The position numbers and the translations under genes are program-made. From Emticicia agri (GTDB taxonomy: Bacteria > Bacteroidota > Bacteroidia > Cytophagales > Spirosomataceae), in the NCBI RefSeq assembly GCF_004168285.1, contig NZ_SEWF01000013.1, forward strand, positions 1 through 64,000: a stretch of DNA of 64,000 nt, in the 5' to 3' direction. Of the stretch, positions 17,791 through 26,944 are shown piece by piece. The notes below the pieces were generated by a model. That model ran no database searches and was not told the DNA's origin. It saw only the letters and a program-made list of their open reading frames with translations. Numbering within the stretch: position 1 is the first letter of the stretch; each line of letters starts with the position of its first letter.

Positions 17791-18542
17791 GTCTTATAAA
17801 AAAAATAAAAATTAATTAATGTTTTATTGTTGTTTTAAATTGTTAGCCCTGTGGAAATGTGAATAAATATAACCTGTGGATAATGGGTTTCCAAGTATTC
17901 ACATAAATAATCTGTTTTTCCACAGTTTTAGTATACTCATCCACACTTATTTTATTGATAATCAATTCTGATACCACTTATTTACATTGGTTAAAAAATA
18001 TTTGTGTTGATAGCTTTATCTGTTATTCACACCATGTTTCCACGTTAATCCACTTGGTGTGAATTGAGGAAAAAGGCATAGTTTTGAGGTTATTCCACAG
18101 TTCTACTATTCTTTCCACGTACCCTGTTGTTTTCTCCACAAGCCATTCCACGTGGTAGTTCACATTCTACCTATCTTATCCACCTATTTGTCCACAGAAA
18201 TTTTTGGATATTTTTTATTTTGAATTGACCTTTTACTTTTTGTTGAAAGAACATATCCTCTGTGATTTTAATTATGATTCTAATGAGGTATTAGTATGGA
18301 TGGATGCGTAAAGAAAATGAGGTTTTTAAATGTGTATATTGTATAATTTAGCTTGTAGGTTTGAAAGTATTTGTTTGTCTAAATTACATTAATAGAGGAG
18401 TAAAGATTTTATAACCTTATATAAGGCTTAAGAAGTGGATACCCAACTTATGCAATGGTATTCAAAAATTCAGATTGGTTATAATAGTAACGATTAATGG
18501 AAGTAGCGTAATTATTAAAAAACGAGTGGCAGTAATATTAGA
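17791..18542. other. Candidate replication origin (oriC) region
   Basis: A 752-bp stretch with no gene. Between 17850 and 18196 it holds a dense set of DnaA-box-like 9-mers in both orientations. One is perfect (TGTGGATAA at 17875-17883). One-mismatch copies are at 17916-17924, 17937-17945, 18023-18031, 18132-18140, 18176-18184 and 18188-18196. Weaker ones are at 17850-17858, 17895-17903, 18045-18053 and 18091-18099. A CCACGTGG palindrome is at 18148-18155. A T-rich tract at 18199-18245 could be an unwinding element. The remainder, 18246-18542, shows nothing recognisable. Origin function is inferred from box clustering and from mnmG and parS-like sites nearby. Confidence 0.7.
17875..17883 (-). 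promoter_or_regulatory. Perfect DnaA box
   Basis: TGTGGATAA is the exact reverse complement of the consensus TTATCCACA. It is the only perfect copy in the gene-free region and is surrounded by one-mismatch copies. Confidence 0.75.
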
Positions 18543-19274
18543 TTAACAAGCGTAAGCAAATGTTATTAGTAATTTGCCTTCCTTTTTCCATCTTAGCCAA
18601 CCATTGTATTGAGCGTTTTGCGAAAAGCCACAGATAGCTTTTGATTCAATGTAAATCCAATCTCCTTTTATTTCGGTTGCAACAAAAAATAATTCCTCTT
18701 CCGAATTTTCGTAACCTAAACTTTTACTGTCTTCAATGGGTGAAACTCTGATAATGTCTTTTTTCGTATGAAAGTCTATCATTGTCCCGACTATGTGTTC
18801 TTTCCAGTTTTCAACCTTGAACAAAGTAGTGTCCAGAGATAGTTTTTTTGTAATAGATTTTGCTTCATCAATATAGATTTCAATAAAGTTGTCTTTAGAT
18901 TGGAGATATTCAAACTGAAAGATATGGTAGTCAGGCCAGAAGCCTTTAGGAGAAAAGTGATGCTTTTGGAAGAATTGTTTACTTTTATCAAAGTCTGACA
19001 GTCTGAATTCTTTATTTTGGAAATTTATTGAATCATTAAAAGGCACTATCTTCATAAAATCAGAACCATCACCATTAAAGATTTTAAACCCTTTTCTGAT
19101 ATTATCATCTGTATTTATAAAAGTAACCACTCCATTCGATTGAAAAAATTGACTCAAGGAATCCTTACTTAATATCAGAGCAGTATCTGATTTTAGATTG
19201 TCACCAGATAATTGTTGCTGGTTACATGAAACAATAATAACATTCATTAAAATCAGTAGATAGGAGAGTTTCAT
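18543..19274 (-). CDS. Uncharacterised lipoprotein
   Basis: Lipoprotein of 243 aa with signal MKLSYLLILMNVIIVSC; the lipidated Cys is residue 17. The mature part has no family I recognise. The last 80 residues, with VSPIEDSKSLGYENSEEELFFVATEIKGDWIYIE and NGWLRWKKEGKLL, resemble an SH3-like (bacterial SH3 / GW-type) beta barrel. This is weak evidence from pattern only. The gene lies 27 bp after the stop of the Ig-like lipoprotein gene on the same strand, so they may form an operon. Confidence 0.72.
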   Translation of the reverse strand: MKLSYLLILMNVIIVSCNQQQLSGDNLKSDTALILSKDSLSQFFQSNGVVTFINTDDNIRKGFKIFNGDGSDFMKIVPFNDSINFQNKEFRLSDFDKSKQFFQKHHFSPKGFWPDYHIFQFEYLQSKDNFIEIYIDEAKSITKKLSLDTTLFKVENWKEHIVGTMIDFHTKKDIIRVSPIEDSKSLGYENSEEELFFVATEIKGDWIYIESKAICGFSQNAQYNGWLRWKKEGKLLITFAYAC

Positions 19275-19301
19275 CTTTAATTGATTTATAACTTATACTT
19301 G

Positions 19302-20933
19302 TCATTTATCAGATATAGGAACTTTAATTCCTCTTAGCTCGAAATTAGCTTTGACCCTTATTACTTCTTCTGAAAAATACACCTTCTCAGGTTCTATATC
19401 TTTTTCAACATTTCCATAATCCCATTGGCCATTACCGTTGGTATCTACAATAATTCTGAATAGGTATGCTCCGGGCCTCACATTGATAAAATTGAATTTG
19501 TTATCTTTTGTTTTTTGCTCTACTTCTATTGTGTAATTTTCATCTACTAACTGAACGATTTTATTCTCCTGATTTCCGTCAATCACGCCCTCAACAATTC
19601 CATAGTCCTCAGGTTTCAGAATTGGATTTCTTAAAACCATTGTCTCGCTTGAATCACCTTTAATATCCATAAATGCCCCTGTAAGAAATTCTAATTTTAT
19701 TTCTCTTGTGGCCGAAATGTCTTTAATGATTTTTAGTTGGGTTTTATAGGTGTTCCACATGAGTGCTTTGTCGTCTAATGGTTCGTTCTTTATTGTATCA
19801 CTTAATAATCTGATTTTAGTAAAATCGGTTTTCTCAATAGGTGTATCGAAGTATAAATCAAGAACAAGATTTTTTTCTACTGCTTCTCTCGTTTTAGGGT
19901 CTGTCTGAAAAGAGAAGTTATTAGACTTAGTTCTTCGTGTTGTGCGCCTTTCCTGATCTCTGAATTTGATTTTCTGCAAATGGGTCAACTCATTGTTGGC
20001 AGAGTCTCTTACAGTGATATTTACTTTAACCGTATCTGTTTTCAGTGGGATGTTGTAGAATTTAATCTCATTTCTTTGTGCCGAGTACGGAAGACTATCA
20101 GCAGGATTCACGAAAGAAATTTCATAAGTCTTGATATTTTTATCATAAATTACAGTAAAGTCTTCTACCCGTTGTAAGGTCTTCTGATTCTTCGGTTTAT
20201 CATTGTTAGCCATATATAAGGCCATGTTAATATTTGATATATTTGAGTCCAGTTTAATCGTATCTTTTATGAAAGCAATCATTTCTGATTTACTATCAAA
20301 TCGTAGATTACTATTCTTATCTGTATAGGCATATAATCTATACTTTCCCTTTTTGAGGTTTTCGAATTTAAAGTTGCCACTTGAATCAGATTTCAGGAAG
20401 TAGTTAGGTTTAGACTTTTTAAGGTCTAAAGAATCTCTTACTTCGTATAAGGAAACCTGAGCATCTAAGATAGGTTGATTGGTGAACAGATTTTTTATAT
20501 TTCCTTGTAATTCTAATGAATCAATTTTTGGCCCTGTACTAAAGGCTAATTTAAGGTTTTGAACTTCATTACGCTCGTTTAGGTCTTTTACACCTTTTTT
20601 AAAGTTGAGTGTATAAGTGGTACTATCTTTAAACGGTTTGTCAAACTTCAGTACTACACTATTGGATTTTGGTTTCACATCAAAATATCCATCCTGTTCA
20701 GGAATAACCACTAATTCCTGTCTTAGGCTTGTAACATCTATCAGTTCATCAAAATAGAGTTCTATCTGATTTCCTTTAAAATTGGTCTGCTTGTTGGCCG
20801 GAATAGATCTTACCAACTTCGGTGCAATCTCATCTTTCTTCCCTCCGGTTGGTGGTACAAACTGTGCACAACTCAATAATAAATTACAGGTAACTAAAAA
20901 CGCTACTATTCGATATAGATTTTTCTTTAACAT
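19302..20933 (-). CDS. Ig-like domain lipoprotein
   Basis: Lipoprotein of 543 aa with signal ending LLLSC (Cys22). Directly after comes PPTGGKKDEIAPKLVRSIPANKQTNFKGNQIELYFDE, the start of a bacterial Ig-like (SbsA/Ig_5-type) domain seen in a widespread Bacteroidota lipoprotein family. A second beta-rich domain near residues 160-210 (SGNFKFENLKKGKYRLYAYTDKN) resembles a carboxypeptidase-regulatory-like fold. A C-terminal stretch YLFRIIVDTNGNGQWDYGN repeats that pattern. Function unknown; an outer-membrane or surface structural role is likely. It sits between mnmG and the 243-aa lipoprotein, all on the minus strand. Confidence 0.8.
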   Translation of the reverse strand: MLKKNLYRIVAFLVTCNLLLSCAQFVPPTGGKKDEIAPKLVRSIPANKQTNFKGNQIELYFDELIDVTSLRQELVVIPEQDGYFDVKPKSNSVVLKFDKPFKDSTTYTLNFKKGVKDLNERNEVQNLKLAFSTGPKIDSLELQGNIKNLFTNQPILDAQVSLYEVRDSLDLKKSKPNYFLKSDSSGNFKFENLKKGKYRLYAYTDKNSNLRFDSKSEMIAFIKDTIKLDSNISNINMALYMANNDKPKNQKTLQRVEDFTVIYDKNIKTYEISFVNPADSLPYSAQRNEIKFYNIPLKTDTVKVNITVRDSANNELTHLQKIKFRDQERRTTRRTKSNNFSFQTDPKTREAVEKNLVLDLYFDTPIEKTDFTKIRLLSDTIKNEPLDDKALMWNTYKTQLKIIKDISATREIKLEFLTGAFMDIKGDSSETMVLRNPILKPEDYGIVEGVIDGNQENKIVQLVDENYTIEVEQKTKDNKFNFINVRPGAYLFRIIVDTNGNGQWDYGNVEKDIEPEKVYFSEEVIRVKANFELRGIKVPISDK

Positions 20934-20959
20934 GCTTGTTTGCTTTGAACTTCAAAAAT

Positions 20960-20985
20960 AAAACCCCCAAATAACATTTGAGGGT
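20960..20985 (-). terminator. Terminator of mnmG
   Basis: On the minus strand, a 10-bp stem (20976-20985 with 20963-20972, one G-U pair) with a 3-base loop is followed by TTTATTTTT. It starts 22 bases after the mnmG stop codon. Confidence 0.8.
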
Positions 20986-21007
20986 AATTAAGAAAATTTA
21001 ATATTTC

Positions 21008-22870
21008 TTATCGTCCGAGGTGTACCATCAGTACTGATATATCGGCGGGAGAAACTCCACTTATTCGTGAAGCTTGTCCTAATGTCTGCGGTTTCATCTT
21101 CTTTAATTTTTGTCTGGCTTCAATAGAAATTGAGGTGAGTTTGTCGTAATCAATAGTAGATACTATATTGAGGTTTTCCAGCTTCGCCATTTTCTCTGCC
21201 ATTAATAATTCTTTCTCAATATAACTTTCGTATTTCACATGTATTACCGCTTGCTCCAATACCTCCTCATCATAACTATCCATATAGGTTTTTATTTCAT
21301 CGCTAAGGTTTTTTATATCACCTAATTCTATTTCCGGTCTTTTCAAAATACTGTAATAGGATGATTTTTCTCTTAATCCGGCCGATTCTATTGATTCAAG
21401 AAAACCATTCGCCTGGTCTGGAGATATTTTCATTTCTTTCAATGCCTTTACCAGTTTTTCTGACTCCTCTCTTTTCTGAATCATTCTATCTAAACGACCC
21501 TGAGAAGCCAAGCCTAAATCATATCCTTTTTGGGTAAGGCGTATATCGGCATTGTCTTGTCTTAGAAGTGTTCGAAACTCTGCTCTTGAAGTAAACATAC
21601 GATAAGGCTCTTCTGTACCTTTATTTACCAAGTCGTCTATTAGTACGCCGATATATGCTTCATTACGTTTCAAGATAAAAGCCTCTTTTTCTTTTACTTT
21701 ATTATGTGCATTGATACCTGCTACCAATCCTTGACAAGCCGCCTCTTCATATCCCGTTGTTCCGTTGATTTGTCCGGCAAAGAAAAGGTTTTCAATCAGA
21801 TGCGTTTCTAAAGTCAGTTTAAGTTGGGTTGGAGGAAAAAAGTCGTATTCTATGGCATATCCCGGTCTGAACATCTTGGCATTTTTAAAGCCTGGTATTA
21901 ACCGTAATGCTTCATACTGAATATCTTCAGGCAAAGAGGTTGAGAAACCATTGATGTACATTTCAACGGTATTCCACCCTTCTGGTTCCACAAATATCTG
22001 GTGACGGTCTTTGTCGGCAAATCGGTTAATTTTATCTTCTACTGATGGGCAGTAACGAGGCCCTAAGCCTTTGATTCTGCCACTAAACATCGGAGACCTG
22101 TCAAAGCCTTTTCTGAGTGTTTGGTGTACCTGTTCATTGGTATAGGTTACATAACAACTTCTTTGTTTAGTTAATCTTGGGGTATCTGTATAAGAGAACT
22201 TTTCAGGATTTTCATCTCCTTTTTGTTCTTCCATTTCATTCCAGTCTAACGACCTTCCATCTACTCTTGGCGGTGTTCCGGTTTTCATCCTCCCGGATTC
22301 GAATCCTAACTCTATCAGTTGTTCGGTGATTCCATAGGCTGCTTTCTCCCCTGTTCTACCACCGCCAAAGGTTTTCTCTCCTATATGTATCTTCCCGTTC
22401 AGGAATGTACCATTGGTTAACACTACTGCCTTGCCTTTGATTTCAACGCCCATTGATGTTTTCACACCTATTACCCTTTTATCTTCTACAAGCACGCCAG
22501 TAGCCATATCTTGCCAAATATCAAGATTTGGGATACTTTCCAACGTATCTCTCCATTCTTGTGCAAATAGCATTCTATCACTTTGGCATCTTGGGCTCCA
22601 CATGGCAGGTCCTTTTGAGCGATTTAACATTCTGAACTGAATCATAGTCTTGTCACTAATGATTCCTGAATGGCCGCCTAAAGCGTCTATTTCACGAACT
22701 ATTTGTCCTTTTGCTACGCCCCCCATTGCCGGGTTACACGACATCTGCGCAATGGTTTGCATATTCATTGTTATCAATAGTGTAGATGAGCCCATAGTGG
22801 CTGCTGCAGATGCTGCTTCGCATCCGGCGTGTCCTGCCCCTACTACTATGACATCATATTCTGGAAACAT
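21008..22870 (-). CDS. mnmG: tRNA modification enzyme MnmG (GidA)
   Basis: FAD-dependent subunit that, with MnmE, installs the carboxymethylaminomethyl (or aminomethyl) group on wobble uridine 34 of tRNAs. Length 620 aa, the family norm. The FAD-binding [10 protein letters not shown] is at residues 11-20, and [20 protein letters not shown] and [12 protein letters not shown] (FAD site) are present. The C-terminal helical domain ends [24 protein letters not shown], the MnmE/tRNA-binding tail. Historically named gidA because it often flanks the chromosome origin. Two parS-like palindromes sit directly upstream and a candidate origin lies 3 kb downstream. Confidence 0.98.
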   Translation of the reverse strand: MFPEYDVIVVGAGHAGCEAASAAATMGSSTLLITMNMQTIAQMSCNPAMGGVAKGQIVREIDALGGHSGIISDKTMIQFRMLNRSKGPAMWSPRCQSDRMLFAQEWRDTLESIPNLDIWQDMATGVLVEDKRVIGVKTSMGVEIKGKAVVLTNGTFLNGKIHIGEKTFGGGRTGEKAAYGITEQLIELGFESGRMKTGTPPRVDGRSLDWNEMEEQKGDENPEKFSYTDTPRLTKQRSCYVTYTNEQVHQTLRKGFDRSPMFSGRIKGLGPRYCPSVEDKINRFADKDRHQIFVEPEGWNTVEMYINGFSTSLPEDIQYEALRLIPGFKNAKMFRPGYAIEYDFFPPTQLKLTLETHLIENLFFAGQINGTTGYEEAACQGLVAGINAHNKVKEKEAFILKRNEAYIGVLIDDLVNKGTEEPYRMFTSRAEFRTLLRQDNADIRLTQKGYDLGLASQGRLDRMIQKREESEKLVKALKEMKISPDQANGFLESIESAGLREKSSYYSILKRPEIELGDIKNLSDEIKTYMDSYDEEVLEQAVIHVKYESYIEKELLMAEKMAKLENLNIVSTIDYDKLTSISIEARQKLKKMKPQTLGQASRISGVSPADISVLMVHLGR

Positions 22871-22887
22871 TGTTTAAAATTGTTTAT

Positions 22888-22903
22888 GGTTCCACGTGAA
22901 ACT
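22888..22903 (+). promoter_or_regulatory. parS-like site 1
   Basis: A 16-mer centred on CACGTG that matches the bacterial parS consensus (TGTTnCACGTGAAACA) at all but the two outermost bases. It lies 18 bases upstream of the mnmG start codon. Confidence 0.65.
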
Positions 22904-22925
22904 TTTGGTTTGTGAAAATTGATTG

Positions 22926-22941
22926 TGTTCCACGTGAAACA
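22926..22941 (+). promoter_or_regulatory. parS site 2 (full consensus)
   Basis: TGTTCCACGTGAAACA fits the 16-base ParB-binding consensus TGTTnCACGTGAAACA at every position. It lies 38 bases (centre to centre) from the first site, in the region upstream of mnmG. Confidence 0.82.
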
Positions 22942-23036
22942 GAAATTTGTTATAAACTTTCGGATAAAAATCTTCCAAACTCAGGCATCGTAAAAAATAT
23001 AAAACGATGAAAACTGAAAGAAGGTTCTCTGATAAA

Positions 23037-23067
23037 ATAAAAAAAGGACGCTCATTAGAACGCCCTT
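23037..23067 (-). terminator. Terminator of the DUF4175 gene
   Basis: On the minus strand, an 8-bp stem with two G-U pairs (23060-23067 with 23044-23051) is followed by TTTTTTTATTTT. It lies 22 bases past the stop codon. Confidence 0.75.
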
Positions 23068-23089
23068 ACAAATTTACGAATAAATACAG

Positions 23090-26000
23090 TTACTTAATTT
23101 TTCTGAAATAATTATCAGTTTGTTTCTTATAGAATGGAGTATAATTAGGCGGAACTGTTCTAATTAACTCCACTTGTTTCACTTTCTCCTGTAAGAATTT
23201 CTCCATAGATGGCGGAGCCTGACGATTAAACTGCTGTGCTGTACGAGACTGACGTGTTGGGTCTTCTTCCTGTTGTTTAATAGCTTTCTCTGCTTCGAGC
23301 AAACGAGTCTGCAATTCTTTTGTGCGTTTCATCAGCTCAGGATTTACACGTTTGTTCACAAGGTCGGTTTCATTCTCATCCATTTTCTTTTCCAACTCTT
23401 TCAGTTCATTGCCCAACTTCTTGCCTGCTTCAGTACCTTTTAAGTCTTCCTGCAATTGCTGAATCATCTTGCGGAGTTTCGCTTGTTCCTGTGCTAATCG
23501 AGCAGCTTCTTCCGACATCTGTCTGCCCGACTTATTCCCCTGCCCCATTTTCTCCATGCCTTCATTCAGTTTCTGTTGCATTTCACCTAAAGGCATTTCA
23601 GAAGGTTTTTTGCCTTTCTTTCCTTTTTTGCCACTACCCGGCATAGCATTCGCCATCATTTGTTGCATCTGGTTAAAAGTGTCGCTCAACATCAAAGCAA
23701 GGTTATTAATGGAGGTCATGGCAAATTGCTGTTTAGCTGAGGCTACATTCAATTTTCTTTCTTTAATAAACTTCACACTTTCGTCCATTGAGTTACGCAT
23801 AGAAGTAACTTCTTTCGTAATAAACGATTGTATCTGTAATACACGTTTAGCCAACGAATAAAGACTATCCTCGATGATTTTAGCATCATCCTGTAGCTTT
23901 AACTGGTCTTGCGAAAGTTTCACGAATCTTGGGTCTGAAACCGTCATATTTCTGAAGTCTTTCATTAAGCCCTCCTGGTCGAAAGAAAGTTTCACAAGGT
24001 TCTCTAAAATAGCCCTTAAAGCATCAATATCCTCATCCATTTCTTTCATCTCCTGGCTCTGCATAGATTCAGACATTTGTTGAGCCATCTGCTTCATTTT
24101 ATTAGCCGCTTTCTTTTGGCTTTTAGAGGCCGAATTCTTCTGGTTCTGGTCTAATTGTTTCTCTGCATTCTTCTGCTCTTTCGAAATCTCTTCCTGATCT
24201 TCTTTCTGAGGGTCTAAGTCTTTCTTGAGGTCTTTACTCAATTGCTCAATATCTTTCATTTTCTCCTTCATCTCCTCAAACTCCTTTGTAAGCTTTTCCT
24301 GCTCTTTCTTCAGTTCGTCACTCTTCTCTTTATTACCCTCCTGATTCTGGTCTTTATTATCCTTGGAATCGTCTTTTTTACCGTCCTTAGAGTCTTCTTT
24401 CTTACCATCTTTAGATTCATCCTTTTTACCGTCTTTAGAGTCGTCTTTTTTGCCATCTTTATTCTGATCTTTATTTTCATCAGATTTATCCTTTTCCTTA
24501 CCAGCCTGCTCTTTTTCTTTCTCTTGCTCTTTATCCTTGTTGGCAGGGTCCTTTTCTTTCTCTTTATTCAACTGTTCTTGTTTTTGAGTTTCATCGCCTA
24601 ACTTATCTTGTTTTTCGGCCAGTTTCTCCAATTCTTTTGCAGTCTTTTCTACCTTTTGTTGCAATTGTAATTGTTTAAAGAGTTTCAACGTACGGTCAAT
24701 CTCTTTGTCCATGTTACGCTCTTTGTTTTTCAACTTCTCTAATTGTTCAATGGTCTTTTCATCCATATCCTTATCAAGGAGTTTTTTCAACTCTTCATAC
24801 ATCTTATTGGTTTCATCGTTCATCAACTCATTCATCAGTTTTTTCAACTGTTGCATTTTCTCCTGCAACTCGGGGCTTTGTTGCTGGAAACGATTAGCCT
24901 TCTCCTGCATCTGGTCGAACTGCTCTTGTAAGGTCTTTAGTTCATTATTCAATTCGTCACGTTTGCGAATTAATTCTTCCAATTGTTTCTTCTCCTGAAA
25001 ATCTAAATCCTTTTTACTCTTTAGACGGTTTTCAATATTATTCAGTTCTGTTTTTAACTTTTTCGATTTCTCATTCAGTTTCTCCAGCATATCTTCTGTT
25101 TTCTCAGTCGCTTTTTCAATTTCAGCATCATACATTCGGGCTGATGGCAATGCAAGCGTCATAGTAGGCGTTTTGGTGCTTTTCGAGCCATTTACGCCAT
25201 CATTGTCCCACAGTTGCAGATAATACTCTACTTTATCGCCCGGATTCAACTGTAAGTCTGCTAAAGGCATCTGATAATAAAAGCTTTGAGATACCTGTGA
25301 ACGATTAAAGGCTACATCAGCAGAAGCAAATGGCTGATTCTGATTATTGTCTCTGATAGCCTTATAGAAAAGCTTGAATTGAGACAAGCCATAATCATCA
25401 GTAATATTTCCACCTAATACTATGTAGTTAAACAAGGTAGAGTCTTTTAATTGCTCTAACAGAATTTGTGGGTAGCGGTCAGGGATTACATTGATATAAA
25501 AATCAACGTTTTCACGGTTACTGCTAAATTCATTTTTAAGATGTATCTGGTAAGAAGAAGAATTTTTAAGACGTTTGGCATAAGAAAAATTATCTCCGAA
25601 TCCATCTTTGGCTAATACTTTACCTTCATTATCAAAACTTAGATACAAAGAGTCAGTATTAACAGCCTTGAAATTCCATTGAACAGTTGTTCCTTCAGGT
25701 ACTACAAGGTTACCCACATTGTTAAATGCTTCGTTAGCTTTATTCAGGTAAGAAGGATAGTTTAAGCCTACATCAAAAGAAAGTAAGTTAGGGCGACTGA
25801 TTAACTCCAGTTCAAAAGCATTAGATGTAAAGCCAGAAGCTAAAAAATGAAAATCAACGGCATTCTGCACTTTTGAGAAAGTGAAAGAATAAGTCTTGTT
25901 ATCAGCCGAATTCATCTTGAACTTCCTGTCATTGGCTACCAAATATACTGCTTCCGGTACAGCATTACCAATGAGTTTAAGATTGAGTATAAAATCTTCA

Positions 26001-26629
26001 TTTTTTACTGCTTTTAGCTCTTCATTAGTAATCTGAAATTTAAAAGGAGCTTCTTCAGCGAAGTCTTTCTGGAAGTACACGATTCTTTCAGTACTGTTTT
26101 TGAAAAACTTCGGTGAAACCGCCGCAATCAATAATACTAATACCAAAGGAGGTATAGCGTATTTCAGGTACTTCTTGTTTTCACTGAATTTAATGGCATC
26201 AGCAAAACGAACAAATTTTAAATCCTGTGATTTCTGGTTGATACTTGCCTGTAACAAGGCATTTTCTTTTTCAGAGAACTGGGCTAATTGAAGCGTGTTT
26301 AATAGCCTGTCCCCTACCTCTGGAAAAAATTTTCCAATTTCGTTTGCTGCTTTTTCATAAGTAAGTGGTTCATTAAAATGCAAAAGGTATAGGATAGGTT
26401 TAATCACCCAGAAAACAAGTGAGTAAAGCACTACGCCTATAAATGCAAAAAGTAAAGTACCTCTGATAACAGAGCTAAAACGGCCAAAATACTCAATGGT
26501 GTTGAGTAAAAGAAAAGATGATAATAATAAAGCCAAAGTAAACAAAGAACCTTTGATAAGCAGGTTTTTGTAGTACTGACGTTTGTATTCGTCAATCTTC
26601 TCAAAAAGAGCTTTAACTGAACTTGACAT
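23090..26629 (-). CDS. DUF4175 family large membrane protein
   Basis: Giant Bacteroidota-type protein of 1179 aa. Two or three membrane segments lie in the first 80 residues (FTLALLLSSFLLL, LLFAFIGVVLYSLVFWV) with another near 155-170 (YAIPPLVLVLLIAAV). A beta-rich extracytoplasmic region spans about 190-490. A long Gln/Lys/Glu coiled coil follows from about 500 to the C-terminus. Inside it, about residues 722-755, is a short tandem repeat of DGKKDDSK-like octapeptides. The architecture matches DUF4175; its role is unknown, and a scaffold or stress-linked envelope function is inference. The gene is monocistronic with its own terminator. Confidence 0.85.
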   Translation of the reverse strand: MSSSVKALFEKIDEYKRQYYKNLLIKGSLFTLALLLSSFLLLNTIEYFGRFSSVIRGTLLFAFIGVVLYSLVFWVIKPILYLLHFNEPLTYEKAANEIGKFFPEVGDRLLNTLQLAQFSEKENALLQASINQKSQDLKFVRFADAIKFSENKKYLKYAIPPLVLVLLIAAVSPKFFKNSTERIVYFQKDFAEEAPFKFQITNEELKAVKNEDFILNLKLIGNAVPEAVYLVANDRKFKMNSADNKTYSFTFSKVQNAVDFHFLASGFTSNAFELELISRPNLLSFDVGLNYPSYLNKANEAFNNVGNLVVPEGTTVQWNFKAVNTDSLYLSFDNEGKVLAKDGFGDNFSYAKRLKNSSSYQIHLKNEFSSNRENVDFYINVIPDRYPQILLEQLKDSTLFNYIVLGGNITDDYGLSQFKLFYKAIRDNNQNQPFASADVAFNRSQVSQSFYYQMPLADLQLNPGDKVEYYLQLWDNDGVNGSKSTKTPTMTLALPSARMYDAEIEKATEKTEDMLEKLNEKSKKLKTELNNIENRLKSKKDLDFQEKKQLEELIRKRDELNNELKTLQEQFDQMQEKANRFQQQSPELQEKMQQLKKLMNELMNDETNKMYEELKKLLDKDMDEKTIEQLEKLKNKERNMDKEIDRTLKLFKQLQLQQKVEKTAKELEKLAEKQDKLGDETQKQEQLNKEKEKDPANKDKEQEKEKEQAGKEKDKSDENKDQNKDGKKDDSKDGKKDESKDGKKEDSKDGKKDDSKDNKDQNQEGNKEKSDELKKEQEKLTKEFEEMKEKMKDIEQLSKDLKKDLDPQKEDQEEISKEQKNAEKQLDQNQKNSASKSQKKAANKMKQMAQQMSESMQSQEMKEMDEDIDALRAILENLVKLSFDQEGLMKDFRNMTVSDPRFVKLSQDQLKLQDDAKIIEDSLYSLAKRVLQIQSFITKEVTSMRNSMDESVKFIKERKLNVASAKQQFAMTSINNLALMLSDTFNQMQQMMANAMPGSGKKGKKGKKPSEMPLGEMQQKLNEGMEKMGQGNKSGRQMSEEAARLAQEQAKLRKMIQQLQEDLKGTEAGKKLGNELKELEKKMDENETDLVNKRVNPELMKRTKELQTRLLEAEKAIKQQEEDPTRQSRTAQQFNRQAPPSMEKFLQEKVKQVELIRTVPPNYTPFYKKQTDNYFRKIK
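24369..24464 (-). repeat. 24-bp tandem repeat in the DUF4175 coiled coil
   Basis: About four imperfect copies of a 24-base unit encoding the octapeptide DGKKDDSK with D/E exchange. The repeat keeps the reading frame and is likely to vary in copy number between strains. Confidence 0.75.
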
Positions 26630-26944
26630 GATTTTATAAAAGATTAAGGATTTTCAAAGGAAAAAACCTGGTAAGAAATAGTTTAAGTGAAACATTATAA
26701 ATTAAAAACACCTTCTTTCTGCTATAGTAAATAGAAACATATGGCTGTGGAACACTATTGAAAATTTACGTTTGAGTAAACTTTAAAAACTTATCCGGTA
26801 GAAACCTATTCTACCGATAACTCATAAGCCTTTATAGAATACTATTCTAAATTTAACAGAAAGACATTATAATTACTGAAACAACTCGTTATAATCATTT
26901 ATTTTATCGACCAAAACTCGCAATCAGACTTAGTTCTTTGGTTT
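26630..26944. other. Gene-free spacer, DUF4175 / xth
   Basis: 315 bp of AT-rich sequence. It contains the presumed DUF4175 promoter area and a hairpin at 26791-26820 that probably ends xth transcription. No open frame or other element was recognised. Confidence 0.6.
26791..26820 (-). terminator. Hairpin terminator of xth
   Basis: On the minus strand, an 8-bp perfect core stem (26809-26816 with 26796-26803) is extended by four outer A-T pairs around one bulged base and followed by GTTTTT. It lies 125 bases past the xth stop codon, farther than the other terminators here. Confidence 0.6.

Noticed and set aside
17791-18542. Coding gene or CRISPR in the large spacer.
   Set aside because: No open frame of note and no regularly spaced direct repeats; the recurring 9-mers are DnaA-box-like and irregularly spaced in both orientations.
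24341-24600. Plus-strand hydrophobic open frame opposite the DUF4175 coiled coil.
   Set aside because: It is the mirror of Lys/Glu/Asp-rich codons, which read as Phe/Leu/Ile on the other strand; no start context or family match.
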